Assembly: GCF_022376445.1 (NCBI RefSeq)
Contig: NW_025955004.1
Span: 186,001 to 250,000 of the forward strand
Length of the DNA: 64,000 bases
Source: Fomitopsis serialis
Lineage: Eukaryota > Basidiomycota > Agaricomycetes > Polyporales > Fomitopsidaceae
Direction: 5' to 3'
The notes beneath the pieces were generated by a model. It was not told the DNA's origin. It did not search any database and saw nothing but the letters and a program-made list of their open reading frames with translations. Position 1 is the stretch's first letter, and each line of letters starts with the position of its first letter. The position numbers were made by a program, and so were the translations under genes. Shown one piece after another: positions 1-11,450 of the stretch.

Positions 1-411
1 CACTACGTGGCGAAATGAGACTGACTTTCGTAGCCTTTGATCTTTGGCACAATGCACTCGCTCGTGACTGGAGTTCATCTCGGCATCATCTGTGCGCCCG
101 AAAGCCTGGCGTCTATGGGGTGGCATAAGAAGGAAGATGACGGCGACGAGGCGGTGAGTACGCTCGCCGCCTGTGGTTCATTTGCGAGATGTTCATGTCA
201 AGCCAGGTAGTAGATGTTGCGCGCGGCCGCGTTTGCGGGGGTCAAAGGTATTCAATCCCTCAGCCGGGTCTGCGCAAACTGTAAGAGAACATCCAGTATC
301 CAGGTTCGTTTGGGCAAACCATTGTTCACGGGCCGTTCGTGGCAGACCTTTGTTTGTCGCCACTCAGCCGGAACTGACGGGTTGCTTTGTTTGGTCCCGA
401 TTCGACACCTT

Positions 412-417
412 TATAAG
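412..417 (+). promoter_or_regulatory. TATA-like box of the 529-1547 gene
   Basis: TATAAG lies about 112 bp before the ATG at 529 and is followed by a pyrimidine-rich leader (about 440-500), the usual layout of basidiomycete promoters. Bases 1-411 hold no coding chain I can support. Confidence 0.4.
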
Positions 418-528
418 TGGCTGCGCTGCCTCTTAGCCCCCAAAACGCTCCTGCTCTCTTCCCATCATCCACACACCTCTTTACTCCTTTCGAAGACTCC
501 TCGCCTGGTGCAAGACGACATCACCAAC

Positions 529-1547
529 ATGTTCACCATACTCGCCGAGTTGCCACTCAACTTGCCGACTATCAACCACTCCTCTTTATCTCCAGCGTCC
601 AGCCACCGGCCACATGCAACTTTGTCCGGGGCCTTCTCAACGGCGACCTTCTACACGTACGTTGAACGCCCTTCGTCGAACCACGCAATGTTCTGACGCG
701 CCCTTGTCCCAGTCTCGATCCTACTGTACAATCCCGGCGGTATGGCTACGCGAACCGTGTGGCTCAAGGTAGATGGTACGTCGGTGGCCGGTGCGTTCCA
801 GAGACGCGTATGTTGACCACTACGATGTGTAGGCAAGACGTGTTTTCGAACTTGGGCTCCCAATGTGGCCCTAAAAGAGAACGACAAAGCTCGCCAGCCC
901 CTGCGGTGTCCCAAGGCGCCAGCAGCTCGAGTTCAGCGACAAAGGATATTGCCAAGGTGGCCTCGCCGACAGCGTAAGCGGAAGGCCTCAGTGTGTAGTG
1001 TACGCACAATCATAGCTGACAATCATTCATGCATTGTTCTAGGGGCCCAAGCAACGTTCGATCACTGGTCTTGTCTCCTCAACAGGTGTCTGGATTCGGG
1101 GTGGATGCTATCCCTGAGGTCGCGGTAGACGCAGGCATACCTCGTTCAGATGAAGATTGGACGATAGTTCAGAGTTCGCCACTGTCTCCTCAACCGAGAC
1201 AAGACCAGCACAATCAAAGTGAGTGGCACACGGATTTATTGACTACCGAAAGTATGGCTATCCTCCACGTCGGTCCTCGGTACGTTCATGTATTCTCGGA
1301 TCGTAATTGCTAGTCGCTAACATGTAGCTTGACCAGACGATCCCGCCCATCGCCACTGCAATTAGAACAAAGAGGCCACGCTCAAGATCGCACAACCCGC
1401 ACAACTCGGCGTTCGTCAAAGCATCCCGCACCCGAAGATCGCACCGCTGAGCCCATAGTTTCCCGCGAAAAATACCCGACTACAGAAGCAGCGAAGGCTG
1501 AACTCCGAGGCCGAAGTCGATGCAGCGGTAGCGTCGACGAGCATTAG
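529..1547 (+). CDS. Spliced hypothetical protein, 262 aa, unknown function
   Basis: I read five exons: 529-656, 713-775, 833-973, 1043-1279 and 1328-1547. All four introns are GT-AG and 48-69 nt long, three with a visible branch-like CTNAC or TTGAC, and the exon total is 789 nt, exactly 263 codons. The start is the first ATG after a TATA-like box and pyrimidine-rich leader. The protein opens with a short hydrophobic stretch (MFTILAELPLNL), then an Arg/Tyr-rich segment (residues about 45-62), a Ser/Ala-rich run, and a basic Arg/Ser/Thr-rich C-terminus. It looks largely disordered and I recognise no domain. Expression is inferred only from the clean splice grammar; the gene could be longer or carry another start. 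Confidence 0.5.
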
Positions 1548-1572
1548 AGCTGGTGGCACTACCAGCTCTAAT
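1543..1572. repeat. Perfect 12-bp inverted repeat (hairpin) at the stop codon
   Basis: The arms ATTAGAGCTGGT (1543-1554) and ACCAGCTCTAAT (1561-1572) are exact reverse complements around a 6-nt loop. The left arm contains the TAG stop of the preceding gene. Imperfect complementarity continues a few bases outward on both sides. It could be a 3' UTR structure or the relic of a small insertion. Confidence 0.75.
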
Positions 1573-2230
1573 ACTCATCGTCGAAAACCATTATCGAACG
1601 TCCAATCGTAAGTACTTATGTGATGAAGCTTCTGTACTTGATACCCAGACGTCGTCGATCTTGGATAATCAGACATTAGTTTGTGTGTTTGTCAGTAGAG
1701 CATGCTGTACATACCGGCCAGGTACTCAGTCAGATTGTCTTTGGATATGATGGATCCTACATAGATGATGAGTGGAGACTCGGGAAGGGGCATTTTTCAA
1801 GCGTATAGCTCGCGACAACGGGAGGTTGGCCTGTGGCGCGCGAACGTCCGGACTAGGGCTTGCGCTCGCTTCTTTATACGCTGACATCCGTATCGATTAA
1901 GTATGTCGCCACTGCTGCTTAGGAGTGCTTAGGTCACAGACAATCAGTAATGCACTTGGCGATCGATGATGCGAGGAACACTGGGGGAGGGGGTGCAGTG
2001 GGGCGAGTGGACAATGTACACGAGAAGTCTGATCTTGGTCTGATCAGCGGCACTGACAGCTAAGGCCGGGACACGAAGGATCCAAACGGCACGCGATGTC
2101 GGTCATTATGGAAGCGCATGCTCCTGGAGGTTCCCGACAGTGCCACGCTTGCCGGCTATTATCATGATGGTCTGCAACGGAGACTCACAGTCGTCGATGC
2201 ACACGAGACCTTCACTCAGGCTGGAAGAGT
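1573..2230. other. Intergenic stretch without a supported gene
   Basis: Short open frames only, with no splice chain or domain that I recognise. It ends at the left target-site duplication of the KDZ element. Confidence 0.5.
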
Positions 2231-2237
2231 TGTTCGT
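2231..2237. repeat. Left target-site duplication of the KDZ transposon
   Basis: TGTTCGT directly precedes the left terminal inverted repeat. The same 7 bp follow the right terminal repeat at 12090-12096, which marks both insertion edges to the base. Confidence 0.85.
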
Positions 2238-2799
2238 CACCTACCGTTCCCACACTTACTGACTAATAAGTGATGTCGGACCGACCGATCAGTCGGCACT
2301 AGTATGTGCCCTTATCACTCAATCTCCTTACCCTTGAAGATTTCCGTGAAGAATATTGACTTCGCAATGGTGCTCGCTGTCTAGGGCACGTGAGTTCTTC
2401 CCAATTGGGATGCCCGCTCACCTCCGTCCCCGTGAGTCGGGCTAGATCTCCCGATCCTTCTCCGATGTTCTCGGAGTCCGTTTCTGGTCACTGTCCCGTG
2501 CTCGCCGGCGCTTGCGGGCCCGTTCTGGCCACCACCCCGTGCTCGCCGGCGCTTGCGAGTACATCACGCCCCGTCCCGTGCTCGCCGGCGCTTGCGAGCA
2601 CATCACGCCCCGTCCCGTGCTCGCCGGCGCTTGCGAGCACATCACGCCCTGTCCCGTGCTCGCCGGCGCTTGCGAGCACATCACGCCCCGTCCCGTGCTC
2701 GCCGGCGCTTCCCGCCGCCACTGCCTCGTCCCGACCTCGCCGGCGCTTCCCGCCACCACTGCCCCGCTGCCCGCTGCCCGCCGGCGCTCCCTCGTCCCC
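2238..2799. repeat. Left terminal inverted repeat, about 562 bp
   Basis: Reverse complement of 11451-12089. The outer 250 bp or so match without a difference on inspection. The left copy is 77 bp shorter because it has one fewer copy of each of two tandem units (39 and 38 bp). Translations across this repeat give Ser/Pro/Ala/Leu repeats in several frames, which is a by-product of the tandem array and not evidence of coding. Confidence 0.9.
2498..2712. repeat. Left subterminal tandem array of a 39-bp hairpin unit
   Basis: Five units start with GTGCTCGCCGGCGCTT and a sixth is partial; the first unit is divergent. In most units GTGCTCGC and GCGAGCAC flank an 8-nt GC-rich spacer, so each can fold into an 8-bp-stem hairpin. 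In cut-and-paste elements subterminal arrays often bind the transposase; that role here is inference. Confidence 0.85.
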
Positions 2800-3377
2800 G
2801 GCTGTCCCGCCTGGCGCTGCCACCCTCCGCCGGTACCTACACGTGGTCTGTGCGATGTCTGGTATGACGTCCCTCATACACCGGCATTCGCACACTGCCA
2901 AGAGGGCAATCACTCAGGCTTGCGAGGCTGAGTCATTGTCCACATTAGGGAAGTGAGGCCACGAGGCTACCGGCCTCCGCGGTGCGTGTACGTGAGAGCA
3001 GTGACTACTCAGGCACAGCGTGTGTTGCCACGACTACTCAGGCACAGCACGTGTTGCCACAACTGGGTTACTGCTTTTGGTAATCGCAGGCACCACTGGT
3101 TCGTGCTTCTCATCATGGCTATCTTCGCGCTCATCGAGTCATGTCCAAGTCCAGTATATTGTGCTTGGCCAGCAACGTGTATAGTAGCCATCACACATGG
3201 GGTAAGTCAAGAAGAAACATGAGATAGCTGACAACATGACAACAGCATGGGACAACGCGTACAAAAGCATTAGACAGAGCAAGGACGAAAGCATACAGCG
3301 AGGGTAGTAGCATACGACGACGAGAGCAAGACAGTGTGCAGTGACAACATACTCGAATGGAAGCAGGTACGAATGCC
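2800..3377. other. Non-coding interior between left repeat and HMG-like gene
   Basis: No gene seen. At about 3002-3060 a 29-bp unit (ACTACTCAGGCACAGC then GTGTTGCCAC) occurs twice in tandem. An A/G/C-rich stretch at 3220-3345 with repeated GACAAC and GCATACGACGACGAGAG motifs resembles the sequence at 5300-5460, the other 3' flank inside the element. Confidence 0.5.
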
Positions 3378-4905
3378 CTACTTGTCGTTCTCGACGAACG
3401 GTGCACTCTTGGGATGGTTCTTCGCCGCGGCCTTTGGCTTCGACGCAGCCTTCGACTTCGACACAGCCTTCGACGTCCGACGACGCTTCTGCGGTGGGCC
3501 CGGGGCCTCCGCTACGTTCTCGTCGGGTTGCTCGGTCTCCTGGCTATCATCCTCATCATCACGCGCGTCGGAACGGCTGCGCTTTCCCCGTGCGATGCCC
3601 TTGTCCTGACACTCTTTACGAGGTGCGACATCCCCGGCCTCAACCTTTCAATAATACTCCTTCTCTCGCACGCGATGATCGGCCGGCGACAGGCGAACAA
3701 ACTTGCAAGACCCATTCTTGAGCGCGTCAACGAGTTTACGAAGAGGGGGGAGGCTTGTGCTCATGTCGGACGGGTTGATGAACTTGTCGTGGGTCCAGCC
3801 TAAGACGTCGATTCCTTGCTTAACAATGAAGTCGCGTTCGAAGTTAAGATAGTTCATCTTGATCTTCTCATTGCCAGTCAGCTCGACTGCGAGTGCATCT
3901 GTAAGTATCGGGACACCCATCGAGCAGAGTGTAACATACCGAGTTGACTTTGCACGAGGTCACGGATCTCTGACTTCATATAGTCTGCGCGATCCTTAGA
4001 AGTCCGAAGGAACCCTATCAAAGAACAGTAAGTGTCTGCCTTCGTCGAGTATTAAATGAACGCACTCATAAAGTCGCACCCAGCAACTGCAAACGCCTCG
4101 GCCAGTGCCCCGATTGCCTGGATGTCCCACCCTCTACGCACTGCCTGACCAAGGTAGGTGTTGATGTCCGAGTTCGTGAAATACCAGCGCGGGGCGAAGG
4201 TAATGTCGACGTCGCCCTTGAAGATACAAGTGAATCCTTCGACGCCCGTACGCAGCTTGAGACCGAACAGCTAGTGTAGAAGCGTGAGCAGCAACTGATG
4301 ACCATAGTTCGAGTACCTACCATCGCATCCAACTTCGCCGACGTGCGAATGATGTCGTTGTGCTTGGCCCGAGCTGAGAGACGAACACCATACTGCCGCG
4401 ACGCCCGGGTCTCCTCTAAAAGCGTGACGAGCTCCGCCTTCGCTTCGGGCGTAAGATTTTTGTATGCTTCCTTATGGTCCCTCTGAACGTCGAGCAGAGA
4501 TTGCGACTTGCCTGCAGCTGCTCCTAGTGCGACACCGGGATAAGACGGCTCTGCATCGTGATATACTAGCAACTCACCTTCGTTCGCAGCCTTGGCTACT
4601 GAACTAGACCACGCGTTGTAAGCGTTCGGCTTGCGAGTGTTCTTCGTGTTCACGGAGCCAGAGAAAAGCAGGTGGAGGAAGTACCCCTCCGTCTTCCCGA
4701 AGTCTTGAGCCATCTGCCGGGCGAACGCAGCAGTTTGCTCGTGCCATTGCGCGATCCGCTCGCGGATCCTCGCCTCTTTCTCTTGACGAGCAAGAGTCAT
4801 GGCTTTCCTGACCTCGGGGGAGACGGGAGGAGCAGGAGCACGCTTGACGGGCTGCTGAGGCCTCGCGGTCACGGCAAGTGCCGGGCCATACGTGACACTT
4901 GCCAT
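3378..4905 (-). pseudogene. Transposon-borne HMG-like DNA-binding protein with in-frame TGA
   Basis: Five exons (4905-4578, 4511-4321, 4270-4066, 4014-3940, 3898-3378) total 1320 nt and stay in one frame. A basic/coiled N-terminal third (residues about 28-70) precedes an HMG-box-like segment with RKPNAYNAW and HKEAYKNLTPEAK, then a conserved-looking middle (GVEGFTCIF, APRWYF, AEAFAVAGCD). At 3650-3648 codon 350 is TGA. The frame then stays open for 89 more residues that look clearly coding: an acidic stretch, the nuclear-localisation-like QKRRRTSK and Lys/Ala/Ser repeats, ending in TAG at 3380-3378. The break is best explained by nonsense mutation (CGA to TGA is a CpG transition). Stop read-through or a truncated 349-aa product are alternatives. 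HMG-type genes beside KDZ transposases are known in fungi; the assignment is by motif only. Confidence 0.65.
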
Positions 4906-5515
4906 GTGGCCACGAGACGAAGGCAGTGCGGAAAACGTTCAGTGCAGAATACGAGAAGATACGAGAAGTTCAGCGAGAAGGGCAATTTGGAGCACGGGGA
5001 CTCAGCATGTCAAGACAGGCGGATTAAAACGGGTCATAACGAGCGCTCAAGATGGTAATTTTTCATAGATTCCCTGACAACACTTCCCATGATGCATGAC
5101 AGGGTTCCCACTGCGGCAAGCAACACCGGACTTCTCGCTCCCACATTTAGCAAGATGACGCCAGACGGATATCATTCAAAAGAGAGTCCAATTTTTTTTG
5201 TCCGACACACGGCGAAATCATTGGACGAGACGATGAGCTAAGCCGGGTCGGACTCAGACGATATTCGTACCACAGCACTGGCAGGGATCATGAGAGCAAC
5301 AAGTAATGAAGACGATGAGCATACGACGAGCAACGACTATAACACGACATGCGGTGACAAGAACACGAGAAGCGACGACTATAACTCGACAGATGATGAC
5401 AAGAGCAGAACATGCGACGACGAGAAACAAAACAAGCAACGAGCAAGTAGATAGCAACGACGGGAGATTAAATGAAACACACCGGGAAGCACTTTCAAGG
5501 CAACACGAACTGCAC
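4906..5515. other. Intergenic region inside the transposon with degenerate repeats
   Basis: It lies between the start of the HMG-like gene and the stop of the coiled-coil gene. At about 5329-5412 a 42-bp unit with CGACTATAAC and GACAAGA motifs occurs twice imperfectly. A T-rich tract is at 5191-5199. No gene seen on either strand. Confidence 0.5.
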
Positions 5516-7065
5516 TTAATCGTAAATGCACAGATCCGCCTCCATAGCCTCCTTGAGATCCATGGCAATGGCCTCGGACACCGCGAGGCGCCCTTGAAGC
5601 TCGGGTATCCAGATGATCGCAGCATACGAGCTTGCGACAGCCTCGCAGACGTTGTGAGTGAGGTAGTCGAGCTGATGCTTCTCGACGACCTGCTGAACCT
5701 TGATGCCGAATCCGCGAGCATACTTGGACCGCAACGTATGAGCCGACGCCGCACCATACAAGACGGAGCGAACACCAGACGGTGTGCTCGGCCGAGCAGG
5801 CGTGGGCGGCGGCGGAGGTGGTTCAGACTGCGAGAGGCCGGGCGATGTCTGAACGGCTGCAAAAGATTGTCATAAAAAATCAGAACAGATTGTTATAGCA
5901 CCACCTACCTGCGTTCGTCGTCAACTGTAACTTCAACTGGCGGATCGTCTCCTTCTGCTTCATGACGACTTTGAGCACCTTCTCGTGTGCCTCAAGTACC
6001 GTGGCCTTCTCCGCCTGGACCCGGCCAAGTGCCTCGCTCTGGGCCTTGACCAAGGTGTCCTGCTCGCGAACCCGTTCAGCGAGCTGAGCCGTCAGCGCAG
6101 TGACCTTGTCCTTTTCGTTGGCAAGGTCGACATCCAGACCATCAATCATCACCTCGTAGTCCTCGGCCTGTCGACGCAAAACCTCGATCTCCTCCTCCAA
6201 CTCGGCTTGCTGCTGTTGAGAAGAAGGTGCTTCACGCACGTCGGCAAGCATCGCGTCCAACTCTCCTCGCGGTCGGCCGTGGAACACGAAGTGGGTGGTA
6301 CCCTGAGAGTTGGGGATCAAGGGTGCCCGGGCACGGTGAAAATGTTGAGTCGGGGGTCGAGATGCAGCGGGCTCATCATTCATCTTGTTGAAGTTCCACT
6401 TGAGCCTTTCCTTGGCCATGTTCTCGAAGCGCTGCACGGCGTAGACACCAATCTCCTCTGCGAACATCTGCACCATCCTCGCCAGCCCCGCTTTTGCCGT
6501 CGGAATCTCAGCTAAGATAGGCGGAAACGCATAGACGTGGAAAGGAAGATCTTGAGGGAGTGGAACGGTTCCCGGCGTACGAGTCCCTGGAGACTGAGAG
6601 CCCGACACATGTACGGCCACCGTGCACCCGCTGTCAACGCGGTCCAACGCCGTCAGCTGCCCGCACTGTTAGAATGACATTTGAATGCTGTAAAAGTCGT
6701 CTACATACTGCGTCGAATGCTAAGTTCATGATGTTGTCTCGAAATTTCGCTCGAACCTGCCGGCCAACGAGACCAGTGCCCGTGAGTTCGCGAGCTTCGT
6801 GGAACATAGGGTGGAAGTCGCCGGCAGGCAGTGCAGAGCGTTCGTGGTGAGCATTGGCGACGAAGAAGGCTATGTCGGCGGCGGCAAGTCGTGATGCGTG
6901 TATCGAAGTGGGACTGAGGGATCGATTTAGGGCATCGCTGAGGCCTTGCAGGCCGGTTGGATTGAAGCGAAGGGACGCGACAGTTGCCGCAGCCTCCTCC
7001 TCGCGTGCCCGCTTTTCTTCCTCCTCTCGCCTTCGCAATTCTTCTTCGCGACGATCGGGCATCAT
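5516..7065 (-). CDS. Transposon-borne coiled-coil protein, 484 aa
   Basis: Three exons (7065-6709, 6665-5909, 5856-5516) total 1455 nt, exactly 485 codons, with two short GT-AG introns. The protein begins with a charged Arg/Glu helix (RREEELRRREEEEKR), then a globular part (LRFNPTGLQGLSDALN, FRDNIMNLAFDA). A coiled coil at about residues 255-365 follows (AELEEEIEVLRRQAEDYE and onward through KQKETIRQLKLQL), then a proline-rich linker and a helical C-terminal domain ending in LCIYD. I do not recognise the family. Its position between the HMG-like gene and the transposase on the same strand, inside the terminal repeats, says it travels with the element. A role as transposase partner or assembly factor is only a guess. 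Confidence 0.7.
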
Positions 7066-7455
7066 CGCGAGAGAGCAGTGACGGGGTAGGTAAATGAACG
7101 TGGTAGTTGGCAGAGAGTCGCCGCGAGTAGATTTGCCGCTCAACCTGCAACTTCACGCGTCACGCTTCAGCTGCAAGCTTGAGACGCCGACAGTGAACAT
7201 TTGAACACTCACGGAATTGCTACGGGTCAGTGCGTCGACGCTGCTGCGAGAAATCAAAGATATTGTTAGTAGCGTACACTCGAGGACACGGCTCCGTGTT
7301 CGTTTGAATATATGGGATATGTCAATGCGCCGTGGTCGATCTCGACTGGTCAGACTCGTACATGCACCAATGTTACATTCAGCATTCGGTCGCATTTCGC
7401 GTCATGAGAATTCTGCAATGCATTGCTATACAACAAAAATGCATCAAATGATATA
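7066..7455. other. Intergenic spacer between coiled-coil gene and transposase stop
   Basis: About 390 bp, somewhat AT-richer than the flanking genes; it presumably holds the promoter of the coiled-coil gene. No further gene seen. Confidence 0.5.
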
Positions 7456-10400
7456 CTACTCTGTACGAATGTCCACATCTTGTCTACCCAGGTCGTCGAG
7501 GAATCCTACGTACGCGTTCGCATCGTGGTCGAACTCGATTCCAGGCAACAACGGTTCGATCTCATCATCCTCCTCGGCTGCATCTGCATCTACCTCACGA
7601 GCCACTGTAGTATCTACTAAGCACTTCGCCCACGGAGGTATCGGAATACCATCGTTTCGCGTCACGGGGCGTCCAATACGTTGACCAGTGTGAAGACTTC
7701 CTGTGAAGCCGCGCAGTTGAGACGTCTTGAACAGCTTGAAGGCGATCCTGGTGTTGATTTCGTTACGATAACGCCATCGTCGTTTCAACTCCATCACGAG
7801 GCCTGGATTGGTCGAAGCGAGCTCTTGCACCGCGACGTGGTAATCAACGTGTTCATCATACATATGAGTGAGCAGACGTCGAATCTCGACGTTCAGGCGC
7901 GTAATCTCCTCGCGTGCTCGCTTGATGTTGAAGTACAGGTTCATGGCACGTCGCTGCGAGTGTTTTGCCCACGGCTTCTGACGGATGTCCTCGCGGCCTT
8001 CACGAAGAAGGTCGAAGTCAGCTAGGGAAACCATCCCTACCACTTCTTGCCACGAAAGGGCTGCGCGCGGGGGTGTCAGACGCGCAGCCTGCTCATTGTA
8101 TCGACCGAGAGCTTTCTGGATCGCTTGCGCGCGTGCTTTAAGGGCCTTCCCGATCTTTTCGCGGAGCTTGTAACCTAGCACTTATCCGTGAGGCGAGTCC
8201 CAGTTGAAGCAAGAGGATGGTCATACCGATGCCACTCATCCCGAGCTTTGTGAGCTCGAAAAGCCGCTGGACGACAAGTCGTTCGAGCTCATCCACCGCG
8301 CGCTGATACTGGCGCATTGTCAGGAGTTTGCATGCTTCCTGATACTCCGTGCTGTTCGGCGTCCATCGCACACTGATGTCGAGTTCCTTCTCGTACGCCT
8401 GGCAGTCGTCGTCAGTCTCGAAGTACCGTTTTGTGGTGTTCGTTCGATTCGTCCGGACCCGTGTGATCTCCTTCGTTGTGTAGCCGTTATGACAGATGTT
8501 GAAGTCGAGCTCGCGAAACTGCTGATCTGCAGTCGCTTTCTTTGCCCTAAAACCTTTGCATCAGATGAATCCGCCATCGGAGTCAGAGTGACGTACCCCG
8601 CATCCTCGAGTCTTCGTAAGGCTTCCAGATACATCAGCTTGCGGGAAACTTCGGGTGGTTCAGCTTTGCGACCGCGTAGGTACTCTCTCTCTTGTCTCAG
8701 GTACTCCTCGTAGTCATTGTCGCTCGTGTTCAGCTCCGCTGACAGGGCCGCAAGTACGCAACCGTCTTCTTGAATGATGTCGAGAGCCTGTCGATAATTA
8801 TTGTAGATGAAGTTTCCTAAGATATGCGTCAGTGTCTGAATGTTGCTCGGACGAGAAAACGCACCCGAATCATAATGCTTCTGCTCGCCCCAGAACTGGA
8901 AATGTTCCTCGATTGCCTGTTCCCGGTGGAAGACCGACGATAGGCGCGTCCCAGGGGCGAGGCTGTTCGATTCAGAGAAGCAGCGCTCGCAACCCTCGAA
9001 GTCCTCCTTACCGACGCCATCCATGTAGAGGGGATGCCAATTGACTTGGCAGCCGCGATTGTGGCCGTGCCCGTGGAATGCCGGTACGACACCTGCCATA
9101 CGGAGCCGACGTGCATCTGGCGCGAGGCAGCTCTTGGCGAGCGTCTTGGCGAAGGCGCATGCGATGTCGTAGCCGACCAAGACGTCGGGGCCGTAGACCT
9201 CCATCAGCTTGTTGACGATGGCGAGGGGGTATTTCGCGCTGCAAGGATTAGTGATCAGCGAAATGATACAAAGGTTAGCACTTACAGTTCTCCACTCCTG
9301 ATCATGTCACAGAGGATGAGCAGTTGTCCATGGCGGCATAAGCACACGAAGATGCCTGTCATCGCGAACAGGGCGAACATCTTCTTCCGCGCTTCGGGAC
9401 CCGCGTTGCGCCAGCGCTCCACGCACACGTCGACGGAGGCCTCGAGCTTACCATCTTCGGACTCGGGCAGATCCAGCCACGCGATGTCGTCGCTGTGATC
9501 ATCAAGTCGTCCGGGATCATCGGCGGTTTGATCTGCATGTGCCGTCGCACCACCGGCCGCTCCGTTTTCCCCACGACTGTCCTGGCCAGCCGAGTCATCG
9601 ACAAGCATTGGGGCTGCTCCCCCACTGCCTTGCTCGTCCGAAGTAGGGTCAGAGGAAGCCAGCTTTGCCTACATGGAGGAAATTTAGAGCGGTGATGATA
9701 CGAGGCGACGCACGGCGACGTACAATTTTGCCTGCCTCATCCTTGAACCGATCGACCTCTGCCGGCGAAAGCCAGATATCGGTTCGTGCACTTCGCCCAT
9801 CCTCGCGGGTAGTACCGTGCCGAAACATGTTGTCGACGAGCTTTAGGGACTGGTTGCCGTCCATTGTGGCTAAGAGCGCATACTTGAGTGTCGGCTCGTC
9901 TTCGATCTTGTAGAGGCACGGTGCGCAGGCATTGAGCATGCGCCAGTCGGGAGTATCGCGGTGCATGGCTGACTTGACCAACCGATTGACTCCATACTGG
10001 ATGTCGAGGTACACGTCGTAGGCGTCACTGAATTGCTTGACTAGATGTTTATTGAAAGGAACCTGTGACGCGTCGTCAATCGTAGCCGCGTATAGATAAC
10101 AATCAGTATATACTTCGTGTAAGTAACAAAGTGCTTTGACTTGCGCTTGTACACTCAGGCGCGGGCACGCTCGGTGAAGTTGTCGGTAAGCTTCGAGGGT
10201 TTTCAAGGAGATGGCGACCGTCGGCTTCTGAGGAGCAGACCCGAGGAATCCGCGAGAGACGAGGGCGACGTTGGCGTGGACCATTGTCGAAGCCAGCTTG
10301 AAGGTCTGTCTTGAGAGGTCTGGCATACAGGCACAGTCAGGAAGAGTGCGCGCGAGAAGTAAAGGAAGCTCACCGAAGAACTCTACTGTAACAACATCCC

Positions 10401-11157
10401 ACTCCGCGTACGAACCCGATCCTTCAGCATCACCCCCTGCGCCTACCGTCGTCTCTTCGTGCCAGTTGTGGTCTTGACTAGGAGACTGACGCCTGGCACT
10501 GCCAGGCTCTTCGCCGCCCGGACAGGACCTAGTGTGCATGGTTAGTGGGCGGCCACACAATAGGACGTCGACCTGTTACCTATTCTCTGCAGGACCAGCT
10601 GCAGGAGCATCATCCTCTGCCGAGGAAGCCTTCCATGCCAGATACGCATCAACGAGGGCCGGCATCTGTGCCTGCCACTGGGCGCGAGCACGTTGAAGTC
10701 GGTCGCGCCTTGTGCGATAGTCGACGCGCTTCCTAGAGGAACTGTGAGAGAATATACGCAAAGGAACGATCAACGTACCGCTTTTCTATGAACAAGTCCC
10801 GGCAAACCTCCGTCTCCGCCCCCGCATGGCTGAGAAACATAGCTTCTTCGCCCGGAGGGAGGGGATATAGCTCGTCGTCGTCCTGTGTTGCACTCTCGGC
10901 TTCTGCGAACCCACCGGAAGTCATCGCATCGAGGTGTTCTCGCTCCTCAAACGACAACCCTATCGTGCGACGTCAGCAACTCAGCCTAGATGAGAAACAA
11001 CCTTACCGGCCACCATAGCCCGACGCTCTCGCTCCTCCTGTGCACGACGTTTTCGCGCATCAGTGTGCTTGAGCTTTCGCGGCTTCATGGGCCTGATGAG
11101 AGGATTGCCAGAGGCTAACGTGACGGAGCTCGAGAGGTAGCTGCGGACCTTCGGCAT
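7456..11157 (-). CDS. KDZ-family transposase with CxC1 cysteine cluster, 1122 aa
   Basis: Eight exons (11157-11007, 10959-10779, 10741-10580, 10528-9724, 9668-9286, 9238-8597, 8546-8227, 8180-7456) total 3369 nt, one open frame. In order: basic N-terminus; TRRDRLQRARAQWQAQMPAL helix; CxC1-type cysteine cluster (LPDCACMPDL, NACAPCLYKIEDE, ATMDGNQSLK); an acidic linker; and the KDZ core with ALFAMTGIFVCLCRHGQ, SGELAKYPLAIVNKL, GYDIACAFAKTL, HGHGHNRGCQVNWHPLYMDG and CERCFSESNSLAPGTRLSS. The C-terminal 240 residues are helical and end in a very acidic tail. KDZ proteins are predicted cut-and-paste transposases with an RNase H-like fold. The core looks intact with no stop, so activity is plausible. 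The start is the first ATG, with a basic leader. Confidence 0.93.
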
Positions 11158-11450
11158 GATAGGATAGCGAGGACACGGACGGACGTGGCAGGAGGTGTAA
11201 CCGGATTAGGAAACAAGGACGAGGTGTGAGTTAGACATTGCCAAATCGGGTAGCGTGCTCAGGGCTCCAGCCTAGGCGGACTGCGAGTCGGAGTATTGAT
11301 GGCAGCTTCTTACCCAATCAGGAGAGGCAGTGATTGAGTACCCGAAAGAGCACAGCCGTGCCAGAGCAAGGCATCGGCGGCGGGCGGGGCAAGGCAGGAC
11401 AGGGCAGCATGGCCGAGTACGGCAGACACAGGCGGGGACGCTGGGGCGCT

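Noticed and set aside
2390..2956. Long open frames with SPALAST-type repeats on both strands in the terminal repeats
   Set aside because: All frames are open because a GC-rich 39-bp unit (multiple of three) repeats; the same frames occur in both inverted repeats and have no start context or domain.
5306..5875. Plus-strand open frame of 189 residues
   Set aside because: Antisense to the last exon of the coiled-coil gene and rich in simple Thr/Arg codons.
3378..11157. A TET/JBP dioxygenase as KDZ cargo
   Set aside because: TET/JBP genes accompany some fungal KDZ elements, but I found no such dioxygenase motif in the three genes here.
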